This document shows, piece after piece, positions 49,344-57,668 of a stretch of DNA of 64,000 bases. This DNA comes from Streptomyces kanamyceticus. Its GTDB lineage: Bacteria > Actinomycetota > Actinomycetes > Streptomycetales > Streptomycetaceae. Position 1 is the stretch's first letter; each line of letters starts with the position of its first letter. The DNA lies in NCBI RefSeq assembly GCF_008704495.1, contig NZ_CP023699.1, forward strand, positions 7,688,001 through 7,752,000. The letters are read 5' to 3'. Made by a program: the position numbers and the translations under genes. The notes under the pieces are model-generated. The model ran no database searches. It was not told where the DNA came from and worked only from the letters and a program-made list of their open reading frames with translations.

Positions 49344-50401
49344 GCGGTGGACCTCGACCGCTCCCCGAGGAAGCGCGCCCCCGTGGCGGCCACGAGCAAC
49401 CCGATGATCATGTGCACAGCGTAGGTCAGGAGCATCGGCCCGGTGGGCCGCTGCCCGATGTCGCCCGCGCCGATGAGCGCGCCGAAGAGCAGCCAGCCGC
49501 CCCAGCAGCCCACCGCGCCGGAGCCGAGCCAGGCGAGCGCGAGCGGCACCTTCACCGACAGCGACGGCGGCCGCCGCAGGACGAGCAGCAGGGCGCCCGC
49601 CACGGCCGCGAGGAGATAGACCGCGTTCAGGCACTCCAGTACGGCGAACCCGGCGTCGCGCCCCTCGGCCCGCGACGCGTTGAGGCCTGCGTCGACCCCC
49701 GAGGCCCACAACAGGTGCGCGGTGACGGGGAACAGCGCGAGCGGCGCGGCGCAGAACGCGGCGATCCGCGGGCCCCTGGCGCCGTCGCGCGCCGGCTCCC
49801 CGAGGCGGCCGCGCCACAGGTGGGCCCAGCGGTCCTTCGCGTACAGCACGAAGAGGGCGCCGAGGGCGATGCCCTGGAGGATGAAGCCGCTGTAGACGAC
49901 GCCGAACACCCAGTCGTGCAGGAAGGGTTCGGAGTCCGCCTCGCCCCCGGAGGACCCGGCGGCGCCACCGCCGAGCGCGGTCACGAGGAGCTGCAGCGGG
50001 AACCCGGCCATGATCGGCACGAGCAGCCCGCTCGCCACCCACATCGGCACGGCGAGCAGCCATGCGGGCGTGCGCAGGCCCCAGGGCCGGGTCAGGAGCA
50101 GCACCAGGACGAGCACGGACGCGTCCATCAGGACGGTCAGGCCGTTGGCGAAGATCATCATGGTGCGGTGCTCGAGGAGCGGGCTGCTCCCGGGGATCCC
50201 GAGGTGACTCCCGGAGATCCAGGCGATCTTGAGCGAGAGATACGGGAGGCAGGCGAGCCCGGCGACGACTCGCAGCGCGCGACGGACCCCACCGAGCACG
50301 AAGGGTGCGCCGCCCCCTCCCGCCTCCCGCGGCAGGACGGCCCCCTCCCGCCGCCCGCTACGGCCCACCGGGGAAGAAGATGAAAGCGAGGTCAGATCCA
50401 T
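49340..50401 (-). CDS. Polytopic membrane protein ahead of the two-component system
   Basis: A protein of 353 residues with around eight hydrophobic segments and no transporter motif I recognise. It begins MDLTSLSSSSPVGRSGRREG and has a conserved-looking ISGSHLGIPGSSPL stretch on the first outer loop, then long membrane helices. Its stop overlaps the kinase start, so it is likely a partner or sensor component of that system. GGGAGCG precedes the ATG. Function unknown. Confidence 0.7.
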   Translation of the reverse strand: MDLTSLSSSSPVGRSGRREGAVLPREAGGGGAPFVLGGVRRALRVVAGLACLPYLSLKIAWISGSHLGIPGSSPLLEHRTMMIFANGLTVLMDASVLVLVLLLTRPWGLRTPAWLLAVPMWVASGLLVPIMAGFPLQLLVTALGGGAAGSSGGEADSEPFLHDWVFGVVYSGFILQGIALGALFVLYAKDRWAHLWRGRLGEPARDGARGPRIAAFCAAPLALFPVTAHLLWASGVDAGLNASRAEGRDAGFAVLECLNAVYLLAAVAGALLLVLRRPPSLSVKVPLALAWLGSGAVGCWGGWLLFGALIGAGDIGQRPTGPMLLTYAVHMIIGLLVAATGARFLGERSRSTA

Positions 50402-50518
50402 ACGTCAACGCTCCCGCGCCCCCACGCGACACACGTCCTGCGCCGTGAGGATCCGCCTCCCCCGTGTGGCGGAGGGGGCCCGTCCACCCGGCGGCGTCCC
50501 GCCCGCGACACGGGAGGA

Positions 50519-50995
50519 TCAGTTGGCGTCCAGGATCAGGACCACCTCGTCGATCTCCGCCCCGCGGGCCTGCGCGAAGCCCCGTTCGCGGGCGGTCGCG
50601 CGGAAGCCGCATTTTTCCAGGACCCGCAGCGAGCCCGCGTTGTCCGCCGCCGCACGGGCGTACAGCGGGCGCTCGGGGACGAGTTCGAGGAGTTCGCGCA
50701 GCGCGGCCGTGGCCAGGCCGCGGCCCCAGTAGGCGCGGTCGATCCAGTAGGTGACCTCGCGCTCGCCCGGTTCGCCGTACACCGCGGCGTTGCCCACCAC
50801 GTCGCCGTCCGCGAGGACCGTGCGCAGGTCTACGCCGACGGCCGCGCGGTTCCTCGCCCAGCGGGCCTCGAAGCGGTCCCGGTCGGCGGGGTCCTCGGGG
50901 GTGAACGCGGCCATGTGGCGTGACTCGGGGTCGTTCAACTGCCGGAAGAAGACCGGCAGATCACTGTCGTGTACCTCGCGCAGGGTGACGTCCAT
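50519..50995 (-). CDS. GNAT-family N-acetyltransferase, RimJ/RimL type
   Basis: A protein of 158 residues. The acetyl-CoA loop reads YWIDRAYWGRGLATAALREL (RGxGxA-type), followed by YARAAADNAGSLRVLEKCGFRATARERGF, the end of the fold in this family. It might acetylate an N-terminus or a small molecule. It stands on the minus strand just before the IclR gene, with only 3 bp between, which suggests that it is carried along by the IclR transcript. The substrate cannot be told. Confidence 0.85.
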   Translation of the reverse strand: MDVTLREVHDSDLPVFFRQLNDPESRHMAAFTPEDPADRDRFEARWARNRAAVGVDLRTVLADGDVVGNAAVYGEPGEREVTYWIDRAYWGRGLATAALRELLELVPERPLYARAAADNAGSLRVLEKCGFRATARERGFAQARGAEIDEVVLILDAN

Positions 50996-50998
50996 GCC

Positions 50999-51772
50999 TC
51001 AGAGCCTACGAGTTGCCAGTGTCAGTCGGTCCCGCGCGTCGAACAGCGCGTCCTTGACCATCTGTTCGTGGGCGGGCGTGAGGCGCGCCACCGGCACCGA
51101 GCAGCTGATCGCGTCGCGTGCCGGGGTGCGGTAGGGGATGGCGACGCCGAAGCAGCGCAGGCCGAGCGTGTTCTCCTCGCGGTCGACCGCGAAGCCCTGC
51201 TCACGCACCGTACGCAGCTCCTCGATGAGCTTCTCGCGGTCGGTGATGGTGTGCTCGGTGAGCGCGGGCAGCGTCTCGGGGAGCATCTTGCGCACCTGCT
51301 CGTCGGTGTGGGTGGCGAGCAGCGCCTTGCCGAGCGAGGCGGAGTGCGCGGGCAGGCGGCGGCCCACGCGCGTGAAGGGCCGCAGGTAGTGCTGGGACTG
51401 GCGGGTGGCGAGGTAGACGACGTTCGTGCCGTCGAGCCGCGCCAGGTGGATCGTCTCCGTGGTGTCGTCCGAGAGCCGGTCCAGGGTCGGGCGGGCGGCC
51501 GCGACCACCTCGTCGCCGTCGATGTAGGACGTGCCCACGAGCAGCGCGCGCACCCCGATGCCGTACCGCGTGCCGGTCGCGTCCGTCTCCACCCAGCCGA
51601 GCTCGACCAGGGTGCGCAGCAGCATGTAGAGGCTCGACTTCGGGTAGCCGACGGCTTCCTGGACCGCGGCCAGGGAGTGCATTCCGGGACGGCCCGCGAA
51701 GTACTCGAGCAATTCCACCGTCCGCACCGCGGACTTGACCTGCGCACCGCCTCCGGTCTCGCCAGCCGACAT
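50999..51772 (-). CDS. IclR-family transcriptional regulator
   Basis: About 257 residues from ATG 51772 behind AAGGGG. The N-terminal HTH (VKSAVRTVELLEYFAGRPGMHSLAAVQEAVGYPKSSLYMLLRTLVE) and the C-terminal effector domain (VGRRLPAHSASLGKALLA, LRCFGVAIPYRTPARDAISCSVPVA) are classic IclR. It is divergent from the ketoglutarate-semialdehyde-type dehydrogenase gene, and repeats lie between the two. It likely controls sugar-acid catabolism as KdgR-like proteins do. The longer start at 51820 is less likely. Confidence 0.88.
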   Translation of the reverse strand: MSAGETGGGAQVKSAVRTVELLEYFAGRPGMHSLAAVQEAVGYPKSSLYMLLRTLVELGWVETDATGTRYGIGVRALLVGTSYIDGDEVVAAARPTLDRLSDDTTETIHLARLDGTNVVYLATRQSQHYLRPFTRVGRRLPAHSASLGKALLATHTDEQVRKMLPETLPALTEHTITDREKLIEELRTVREQGFAVDREENTLGLRCFGVAIPYRTPARDAISCSVPVARLTPAHEQMVKDALFDARDRLTLATRRL

Positions 51773-51823
51773 CGCCCTTGACCCCTTAGTTCGCCGAGAA
51801 ATAGTCTCCGAAGTCTCCACTCA

Positions 51824-51850
51824 TTCAGCATTGGAGACGGTGTTCAGCAT
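51824..51850. promoter_or_regulatory. Possible IclR operator between the divergent genes
   Basis: TTCAGCAT occurs at 51824-51831 and at 51843-51850, with 19 bp from start to start. GTCTCC motifs and a GGAGAC lie around them (51804-51838). The position between IclR and its neighbour suggests an operator, but the exact site is not known. Confidence 0.45.
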
Positions 51851-51876
51851 ATCGAACGCCCCTGGTGAGTGGCATA

Positions 51877-51912
51877 CCTCTGGCAAGACCCCTGGCAAGA
51901 CCCCTGGCGAAA
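51877..51912. repeat. Three tandem 12-bp repeats before the dehydrogenase gene
   Basis: CCTCTGGCAAGA, CCCCTGGCAAGA and CCCCTGGCGAAA follow each other without gaps. They lie 32 bp before the GTG start, in the leader. An upstream frame starting at 51869 codes a repeated WQDP through them, but this is not used here. Confidence 0.65.
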
Positions 51913-51943
51913 ACCGGCATCACCTCTGGAAAGGGAATCCGCG

Positions 51944-53476
51944 GTGGCAGCAGCACCAGTCTGGAGTGTCGACCCCCGAACCGGGAAGCAGCGCGAGCAG
52001 GTTGCGGTGGCGGCCACCGCGGAGGAGGTCGACCAGGCGGTCCGCGCCGCCGCGGCCGCCACGTCCGCGCTCGCCGTCCGCGCCGTCCGCGCCGCCTTCC
52101 TGCGCACCGCGGCCGAACTCCTCGAAGGGGCCAAGGAGCACCTCGTGGAGGCCGCCGACGCGGAGACCGCGCTCGGCCCCGTCCGGCTCACCGGCGAACT
52201 CGCCCGCACCTGCTACCAGTTGCGGTCCTTCGCGGCCGTCGTCGACGAGGGCGCCTTCCTCGGCATCGTCATCGACCACCCGGACGCGACGGCCACCCCG
52301 CCCGTCCCTGACCTGCGCCGCTACAAGATCCCGCTCGGCGTCGTGGCCGTCTACTCGGCGTCCAACTTCCCCTTCGCCTTCTCCGTGCCGGGCGGCGACA
52401 CCGCCAGCGCCCTCGCCGCGGGCTGCCCCGTCGTCGTCAAGGCCCACCCCGACCACCCCGCCACCTCCGAACTGGTCGCCGCCACGCTGCGCAGGGCCGC
52501 CGCGCGACACGGCATCCCGGAGGGCGTGCTCGGTCTCGTCCACGGCTTCGACGCGGGCGTCGAACTGGTCAAGCACCCGCTGGTGTCAGGGGCGGGCTTC
52601 ACCGGTTCGGTACGGGGCGGGCGCGCCCTCTTCGACGCGGCCGCCGCCAGGCCCGTGCCGATCCCCTTCCACGGCGAGCTCGGCTCCCTCAACCCCGTCG
52701 TCGTCACCGAGGCCGCGGCCGCCGAGCGCGGCGAGCAGATCGGCACCGGACTCGCGGGCTCGATGACGCTCGGCGTCGGCCAGTTCTGCGTCAAGCCGGG
52801 CCTGGTCCTCGCCCCCGAGGGCGCGGGCGGCGACCGGCTCGTGAAGTCCCTGACCGAGGCGGTCAGCGACACCGAGGCCGGGGTGCTCCTCGACCACCGC
52901 ATGCGCGACAACTTCGTCGCGGGGGTCCGCGAGCGCGCCGAACTCCCCGACGTGGACGCCCCGGTGACGCCCGGCGCGGGCGGCGAGCACACGGTCAGCG
53001 CGGGCTTCCTCACCGTCCCCGCCGCCCGGCTCGCCGAGGAAGGGGCGTACGACCTGCTCCTGGAGGAGTGCTTCGGCCCGGTCACCGTCGTCGCGCGGTA
53101 CGCCGACGACGTGGAGATCACCGCCGTCCTCTCCCGCCTGCCCGGCAACCTCACCGCCACCGTGCAGCTCTCCGCCGACGAGGCGGCGGGCGAGAGCGGC
53201 CGGGGCGCCGAGCTGCTCGCCGAGCTGACCCCGCTGGCGGGCCGCGTGCTCGTCGACGGCTGGCCCACCGGCGTCGCCGTCGCGCCCGCCCAGCACCACG
53301 GCGGCCCCTACCCGGCCACCACGTCCACGTCGACGTCCGTGGGCGGCACCGCCATCGAGCGCTGGCTGCGCCCCGTCGCGTACCAGAACACCCCCGAGGC
53401 ACTCCTGCCGCCCGAGCTGCGCGACGCCAACCCGCTGGGTCTGCCGCGCCGCTACGACGGAGCCCAGGAGCACTGA
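51944..53476 (+). CDS. Aldehyde dehydrogenase, 2-oxoglutarate semialdehyde (2,5-dioxopentanoate) type
   Basis: About 510 residues from GTG 51944, which has AAAGGGA upstream. ALDH fold: N141 in SASNFPFAF, K166, E245 in FHGELGSLNP and the active Cys 282 in GVGQFCVKPG. FHGELGSLNP and GQFCVKPG are typical of NADP-linked ketoglutarate semialdehyde dehydrogenases, which turn 2,5-dioxopentanoate into 2-oxoglutarate. This fits the KdgD product coded 14 kb away. The IclR regulator is divergent. The substrate is probable rather than proven. Confidence 0.82.
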   Translation: MAAAPVWSVDPRTGKQREQVAVAATAEEVDQAVRAAAAATSALAVRAVRAAFLRTAAELLEGAKEHLVEAADAETALGPVRLTGELARTCYQLRSFAAVVDEGAFLGIVIDHPDATATPPVPDLRRYKIPLGVVAVYSASNFPFAFSVPGGDTASALAAGCPVVVKAHPDHPATSELVAATLRRAAARHGIPEGVLGLVHGFDAGVELVKHPLVSGAGFTGSVRGGRALFDAAAARPVPIPFHGELGSLNPVVVTEAAAAERGEQIGTGLAGSMTLGVGQFCVKPGLVLAPEGAGGDRLVKSLTEAVSDTEAGVLLDHRMRDNFVAGVRERAELPDVDAPVTPGAGGEHTVSAGFLTVPAARLAEEGAYDLLLEECFGPVTVVARYADDVEITAVLSRLPGNLTATVQLSADEAAGESGRGAELLAELTPLAGRVLVDGWPTGVAVAPAQHHGGPYPATTSTSTSVGGTAIERWLRPVAYQNTPEALLPPELRDANPLGLPRRYDGAQEH

Positions 53477-53504
53477 CGTGCCGGGCGCCTGGAACACTGA
53501 CGCC

Positions 53505-54113
53505 ATGGACGTCACTCTCCCCGAACTGCCCTTCCCGCTGCGCACGTACGGCCCCGAAGGCAACTGGTCGTACGAGGAAGGAACGCTCACCGGCTGGGCG
53601 GGCGCCCGCCAGGACCGCTTCGTGCCGCCGACGGGCGAGGCGCTGGACCCCGCGTCCGACGCGCCCCGCCTGCTCGGCGCGCCCGAGGGCGACTTCCAGC
53701 TGATCGCCCGCGTCACGGTCGGCTTCGCCGCCGCCTTCGACGCGGGCGTGCTCTATCTGCACGTGGGCGACCGGGAATGGGCCAAGCTCTGCCTGGAGCG
53801 CTCCCCGGACGAGCCCACGATCTGCACGGTCGTCACCCGCGGCCGCTCCGACGACTCCAACGCCTTCGTCGTGGACGGCGACAGCGCCTGGCTGCGCATC
53901 AGCCGTACGGGCTCGGCGTTCGCGTTCCACGCGTCGAAGGACGGCAAGCACTGGACGTTCGTACGGATCTTCTCGCTCGGCGACGAGGAGTCCGCGCGGG
54001 CCGCGCTCGTCGGCTTCCTCGCGCAGTCGCCGGTCGGGGAGGGCTGCGTGGTGACGTACGAGAACATCGAGTTCCGGCCCAACTGGCCGCAGGGGCTGCG
54101 GGACGGCTCCTGA
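53505..54113 (+). CDS. DUF1349-domain protein, lectin-like fold
   Basis: About 202 residues. The pattern GDFQLIARVTVGFAAAFDAGVLYLHVGDREWAKLCLERSPDE, then SDDSNAFVVDG, WLRISRTGSAFAFHASKDGKHWTFVRIF and VGFLAQSPVGEGCVVTYENIEF matches DUF1349 proteins with a concanavalin-like jelly roll. They often bind or alter sugars, but no function is certain. ATG 53505 is chosen over the GTG at 53478. It follows the dehydrogenase gene by 28 bp and probably shares its mRNA, which supports a carbohydrate role. Confidence 0.8.
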   Translation: MDVTLPELPFPLRTYGPEGNWSYEEGTLTGWAGARQDRFVPPTGEALDPASDAPRLLGAPEGDFQLIARVTVGFAAAFDAGVLYLHVGDREWAKLCLERSPDEPTICTVVTRGRSDDSNAFVVDGDSAWLRISRTGSAFAFHASKDGKHWTFVRIFSLGDEESARAALVGFLAQSPVGEGCVVTYENIEFRPNWPQGLRDGS

Positions 54114-54121
54114 CGACTGAT

Positions 54122-54154
54122 CCGCTGGAGACCCGCTGGAGACCCGCTAGAGAC
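54122..54154. repeat. Three tandem 11-bp repeats at the oxidoreductase stop
   Basis: CCGCTGGAGAC appears twice, then CCGCTAGAGAC, without gaps. The one-base change in the last unit makes the TAG stop (54147-54149) of the gene on the minus strand. Confidence 0.7.
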
Positions 54155-55274
54155 TGATCCGCGCCCCGGTCGCGGCCGACCGCTCGATGGCGTCGAGCAG
54201 CCCCTGGCGGCGCGCCGCGTGGGCGAAGTCCGGGGCGTGGGCGGTGCCTTGGGTGAGGTCGGCGTGGATCTGGGCGTACTGCGCGCCCACGTTGTACGAG
54301 GGGAGCCCGCGCACGCCGTCGAGGGCGCGGACGTCGAAATGGCGTGCGGGGACGGGGAGTTCGGCCACCGAGACCTCCGCGCCCCGCGCGCCCCGTACGG
54401 TCAGTGCCGCCTGCTGGAGATGGCCCGAGTCGCCCGTGACGACCAGGTCGCCCGCCGTGCCGTTGATCTCCCAGTGGAAATTCGTCCCCCGGGAGAGCCC
54501 CGCGCGAAAGTGCGCCGAGACCACGGCGCCGCCCGCGAGCCGCCCGCTCACCGCGATCTGGTCGTCGGCCGTCATCGGCGCGGCCCGCCCCGTGCTCTCC
54601 TCGCGCACGACGGGACGCCGGGTCGCCAGGGTCGCGGAGACCTCGGTGAACTCGCCGAGCACCATGGTCACGGCGTCGATCGTGTGCCCGAACGGGATGG
54701 TCAGCATCGTGCCGCCGTTGGCCCTGTCGAGCAGGTACTCCCCGCCAGGATCGAAGACGGCACCCCAGCGCCGCCCCGACGCGACCAGGCTGGTGGAGAG
54801 GACCTCGCCCACGTATCCGTCGGCCACCAGGTCGCGGACGTACCGGACCGCGGGTGCCGAGCGGGCCTGAAGACCCGCGAACGTCCGCACCCCGGCGCGG
54901 TCCGCGGCCGCCGCGAGCTCCTCGGCCTCGGCGAGGCCGTTGCCGAGCGGCCACTCGGAGAGCACCGCCTTGCCCGCCCCGAGCGCGGCGAGAATCACCT
55001 CGCGGTGCAGCGGCACGCGCACGCTCACCACGACCAGGTCGACCTCGTCGCTGCGGACGAGCTCCTCGGTGGAGCCGAAGGCCAGCGGCACCCCGTACTT
55101 CTCGCCCGCGGCCCGCGCCGACGCGCCGCTCGACGCGGACAGGGCCCGCAGCGCGTACCCGTCGAGGGCGGTCAGCGCGGGCAGGTGGGACCGGGGTGCC
55201 CAGCCGCCGCGGGCGGAGAGGCCGACGAGGCCGACGCGGACGGGGGACGGGAGGGCGGTGGTCGCGAAGTTCAT
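54147..55274 (-). CDS. Gfo/Idh/MocA-family oxidoreductase
   Basis: A protein of 375 residues. The NAD(P) domain starts VRVGLVGLSARGGWAPRSHLPAL, with VDLVVVSVRVPLHREVILAALGAGKAVLSEWPLG (Glu-Trp-Pro in place of the common Glu-Lys-Pro) before the C-terminal substrate domain. It may oxidise a sugar, inositol or related compound. It is divergent from the HxlR gene, so that redox or ligand sensor may control it. The missing Lys in the EKP motif occurs in the GAL80-like branch of the family and does not by itself mean loss of activity. Confidence 0.85.
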   Translation of the reverse strand: MNFATTALPSPVRVGLVGLSARGGWAPRSHLPALTALDGYALRALSASSGASARAAGEKYGVPLAFGSTEELVRSDEVDLVVVSVRVPLHREVILAALGAGKAVLSEWPLGNGLAEAEELAAAADRAGVRTFAGLQARSAPAVRYVRDLVADGYVGEVLSTSLVASGRRWGAVFDPGGEYLLDRANGGTMLTIPFGHTIDAVTMVLGEFTEVSATLATRRPVVREESTGRAAPMTADDQIAVSGRLAGGAVVSAHFRAGLSRGTNFHWEINGTAGDLVVTGDSGHLQQAALTVRGARGAEVSVAELPVPARHFDVRALDGVRGLPSYNVGAQYAQIHADLTQGTAHAPDFAHAARRQGLLDAIERSAATGARISL

Positions 55275-55337
55275 GATCGGGACGGTAGGCGGCGCCCCCT
55301 GATCACCCGCAAGGGGGACAGCTATATTTTGGAAACC

Positions 55338-55703
55338 ATGACTGGTCAGACCGGCAACGACGCCCCCGGACGCCACGACATCTACGGACTGCTCTGCCCC
55401 GGCCGCGCGGTCTTCGAGCTGCTCGTGAACAAGTGGACGGGCCTGGCGATCACGGCCCTGGAGGAGGGGCCGCGCCGCTTCGGCGAGCTGCGCCGCAAGC
55501 TGGAGGGCGTCAGCCCCAAGGTGCTCACCCAGACCCTGCGCCGCCTGGAGGAGAACGGTCTCGTGCGGCGCACGGTCTACGCGGAGGTCCCGCCCCGGGT
55601 CGAGTACGAGCTGACCGAGCTGGGCCGCGGCGCCCTCGACCCCCTCGCCCACCTGCGCACCTGGGTCAGGGCGAACACGGGAAAGTTCGCGGCGGGGGAA
55701 TGA
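55338..55703 (+). CDS. HxlR-family transcriptional regulator
   Basis: A protein of 121 residues, winged HTH: C20 in YGLLCPGR is the conserved N-terminal Cys of HxlR/HypR proteins, followed by LLVNKWTGLAITALEEGPRRFGELRRKLEGVSPKVLTQTLRRLEENGLVRR. HxlR members often sense electrophiles or disulfide stress through this Cys. It is divergent from the oxidoreductase gene and likely represses it. The AT-rich GCTATATTTTGG just before the start is a candidate -10 or operator. Confidence 0.9.
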   Translation: MTGQTGNDAPGRHDIYGLLCPGRAVFELLVNKWTGLAITALEEGPRRFGELRRKLEGVSPKVLTQTLRRLEENGLVRRTVYAEVPPRVEYELTELGRGALDPLAHLRTWVRANTGKFAAGE

Positions 55704-55789
55704 GGCGCTTTGCCCATACGTTGAGGGCAGGAGCGGAGGCACCCTCCGTACCGACTTGAACGTACGACCTGAAGAGAGCAGTCACACAC

Positions 55790-56527
55790 ATGCGCGTCGA
55801 GATCTGGAGCGACATCGCCTGCCCCTGGTGCTACGTGGGCAAGGCCCGCTTCGAGAAGGCCCTCGCCGCCTTCCCGCACCGCGACGGCATCGAGGTGGTG
55901 CACCGCTCCTTCGAGCTGGACCCCGGCCGCGCCAAGGGCGACACCGCCCCGGTGCTCGCGATGCTCACCAAGAAGTACGGCATGTCCGAGGAGCAGGCCC
56001 GCGAGGGCGAGCAGCGCCTCGGCGAGAACGCCGCGTCCGAGGGCCTCGGCTACCGCACCGAGGGCCGCGACCACGGCAACACCTTCGACATGCACCGGCT
56101 GCTGCACCTCGCCAAGGAGCGGGGCCGCCAGGACGAGCTGATCGGCCTGCTCTACCGCGCCAACTTCGCCGAGGAGCGGTCCGTCTTCGAGGACGACGAG
56201 CGCCTGGTGGAGCTCGCCGTCGCCGCGGGACTCGACGCCGAAGAGGCGCGCGGCGTCCTCGCCGACCCGGAGAAGTACGCCGCCGACGTCCGCGCGGACG
56301 AGCGCGAGGCCGCGGAGCTCGGTGCCAACGGGGTGCCGTTCTTCGTCCTCGACCGCAAGTTCGGCGTCTCGGGCGCCCAGCCCGCCGACGTCTTCGCGCA
56401 GGCCCTCCAGCAGGCGTGGGGCGACCGCTCGCCGCTGACCACCATCGCCGCGGGCACCGAAGGCGCCGACGGCGAGGCGTGCGGCCCCGACGGATGCGCG
56501 GTTCCGCAGCAGGGCGACACCGTATAA
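55790..56527 (+). CDS. FrnE-type DsbA-family thiol oxidoreductase
   Basis: A protein of 245 residues with the active site CPWC at 11-14 near the N-terminus, a helical insert (VLAMLTKKYGMSEEQAREG) and the cis-Pro strand NGVPFFVLDRKFGVSGAQP. FrnE-like proteins act in the cytoplasm on disulfides under oxidative stress or in polyketide-related chemistry. A late CGPDGC pair near the C-terminus is a second Cys set. It is preceded by AGAGAGCAG and stands between the HxlR gene and a PLP enzyme gene. Confidence 0.88.
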   Translation: MRVEIWSDIACPWCYVGKARFEKALAAFPHRDGIEVVHRSFELDPGRAKGDTAPVLAMLTKKYGMSEEQAREGEQRLGENAASEGLGYRTEGRDHGNTFDMHRLLHLAKERGRQDELIGLLYRANFAEERSVFEDDERLVELAVAAGLDAEEARGVLADPEKYAADVRADEREAAELGANGVPFFVLDRKFGVSGAQPADVFAQALQQAWGDRSPLTTIAAGTEGADGEACGPDGCAVPQQGDTV

Positions 56528-56538
56528 GAGTTGGTCCC

Positions 56539-57585
56539 ATGGGGATCGACACCGGCGCCGAGTTCGCGCCCACGACGACGTATCTCAACACCGCGAACTG
56601 CGGTCTGCCGCCGCACCGCGCCAGCGAGGCCGTGCGCACGATGGCCGCCGAGCTCGGCGACGGCAGGCCGGGCGGGGCGGAGGACTTCGGGTCCGTGGAA
56701 GCGGCCCGGGCGTCCTTCGCCCGCCTCGTCGGGGTGTCACCGGGCCGGGTGGCGATCGGCTGCTCCGTCGCCGTGCACGTCGCGCTGATCGCGGGCTCGC
56801 TGCCGCCGGGCGGCGAAGTCCTCTTCCCCGAAGGGGAGTTCGCCTCCGTCGCCACCCCCTTCACCGTGCGCGGCGACCTCCGCGCGCGGTACGCGCCGCT
56901 GGATTCGCTCGCCGACGCCGTCCGCCCCGACACCGCGCTCGTCGCCTTCTCCGCGGTCCAGTCGGCCGACGGCAGGTCCCCCGACCTCGCGGCGGTCCGC
57001 GCCGCGGCCGCCGCGCACGGCGCGCGCACCCTCGTGGACGCGACGCAGGCCGTGGGCTGGCTGCCGTTCGACGCCTCGCTGTACGACTACACGGTCACCG
57101 GCGCCTTCAAGTGGCTGCTCTGCCCGCGCGGCGCCCAGTTCCTCACGGTGACCGAAGAGGCCCAACGGTCCCTGGTCCCGCTGCACGCGGGCTGGCTCGC
57201 GGCCGCCGACACCGACAACTCCTCGTACGGCCCCGTCACCGAACTCGCCCCCGACGCGCGCCGGTTCGACGAACCGCCCGCCTTCCTCGCCTACCGAGGC
57301 GCGGCCGCCGCCCTCACGCTCGTCGAGGAGACCGGCATCGACGCGGTGCACGCCCACGACACCGCCCTCGCCGCCCGCTACCGCGCGGGACTCGCCGGGC
57401 TCGGCCGCACCCCGGTGCCCGGCACGTCCCCCATCGTCTCCGTGCCGGGCCTCGGCGACCGGCAGCCCGAACTGGCCCGCGCCGGGGTCGTCACCTCCGC
57501 ACGCGCGGGACACCTGCGCGCCGCGTTCCACCTGTACAACACGGAGGCGGACGTGGACCGCCTGCTCGACGTGCTCTCCGGCTGA
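56539..57585 (+). CDS. Class V PLP aminotransferase/cysteine desulfurase-like
   Basis: A protein of 348 residues. TTTYLNTANCGLPPHRASEAV is a class V opening, VDATQAVGWLPFDAS holds the Asp that binds PLP nitrogen, and the Schiff-base Lys is in VTGAFKWLLCPRGAQF. Lack of an obvious active Cys loop makes a desulfurase role less likely than that of an aminotransferase, lyase or epimerase such as isopenicillin N epimerase-like enzymes. It is 11 bp after the FrnE-type gene and probably co-transcribed. Substrate unknown. Confidence 0.82.
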   Translation: MGIDTGAEFAPTTTYLNTANCGLPPHRASEAVRTMAAELGDGRPGGAEDFGSVEAARASFARLVGVSPGRVAIGCSVAVHVALIAGSLPPGGEVLFPEGEFASVATPFTVRGDLRARYAPLDSLADAVRPDTALVAFSAVQSADGRSPDLAAVRAAAAAHGARTLVDATQAVGWLPFDASLYDYTVTGAFKWLLCPRGAQFLTVTEEAQRSLVPLHAGWLAAADTDNSSYGPVTELAPDARRFDEPPAFLAYRGAAAALTLVEETGIDAVHAHDTALAARYRAGLAGLGRTPVPGTSPIVSVPGLGDRQPELARAGVVTSARAGHLRAAFHLYNTEADVDRLLDVLSG

Positions 57586-57668
57586 CCCCTGGCGCACCGG
57601 GCGGCGGGACGTCACGCTTGACAGGGCGGGGCGGGCGCGCCGGGCGGCCGCGCGAGGTGGTGGTGCCG

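Noticed and set aside
51869..51943. Upstream start of the aldehyde dehydrogenase with repeated WQDP
   Set aside because: It has no ribosome-binding site and is coded by the 12-bp tandem repeats; GTG 51944 has AAAGGGA upstream and matches the family start.
55756..56538. Upstream extension of the class V aminotransferase frame
   Set aside because: This part runs out of frame through the FrnE-type gene and is Arg/Gly-rich; the true start is ATG 56539.
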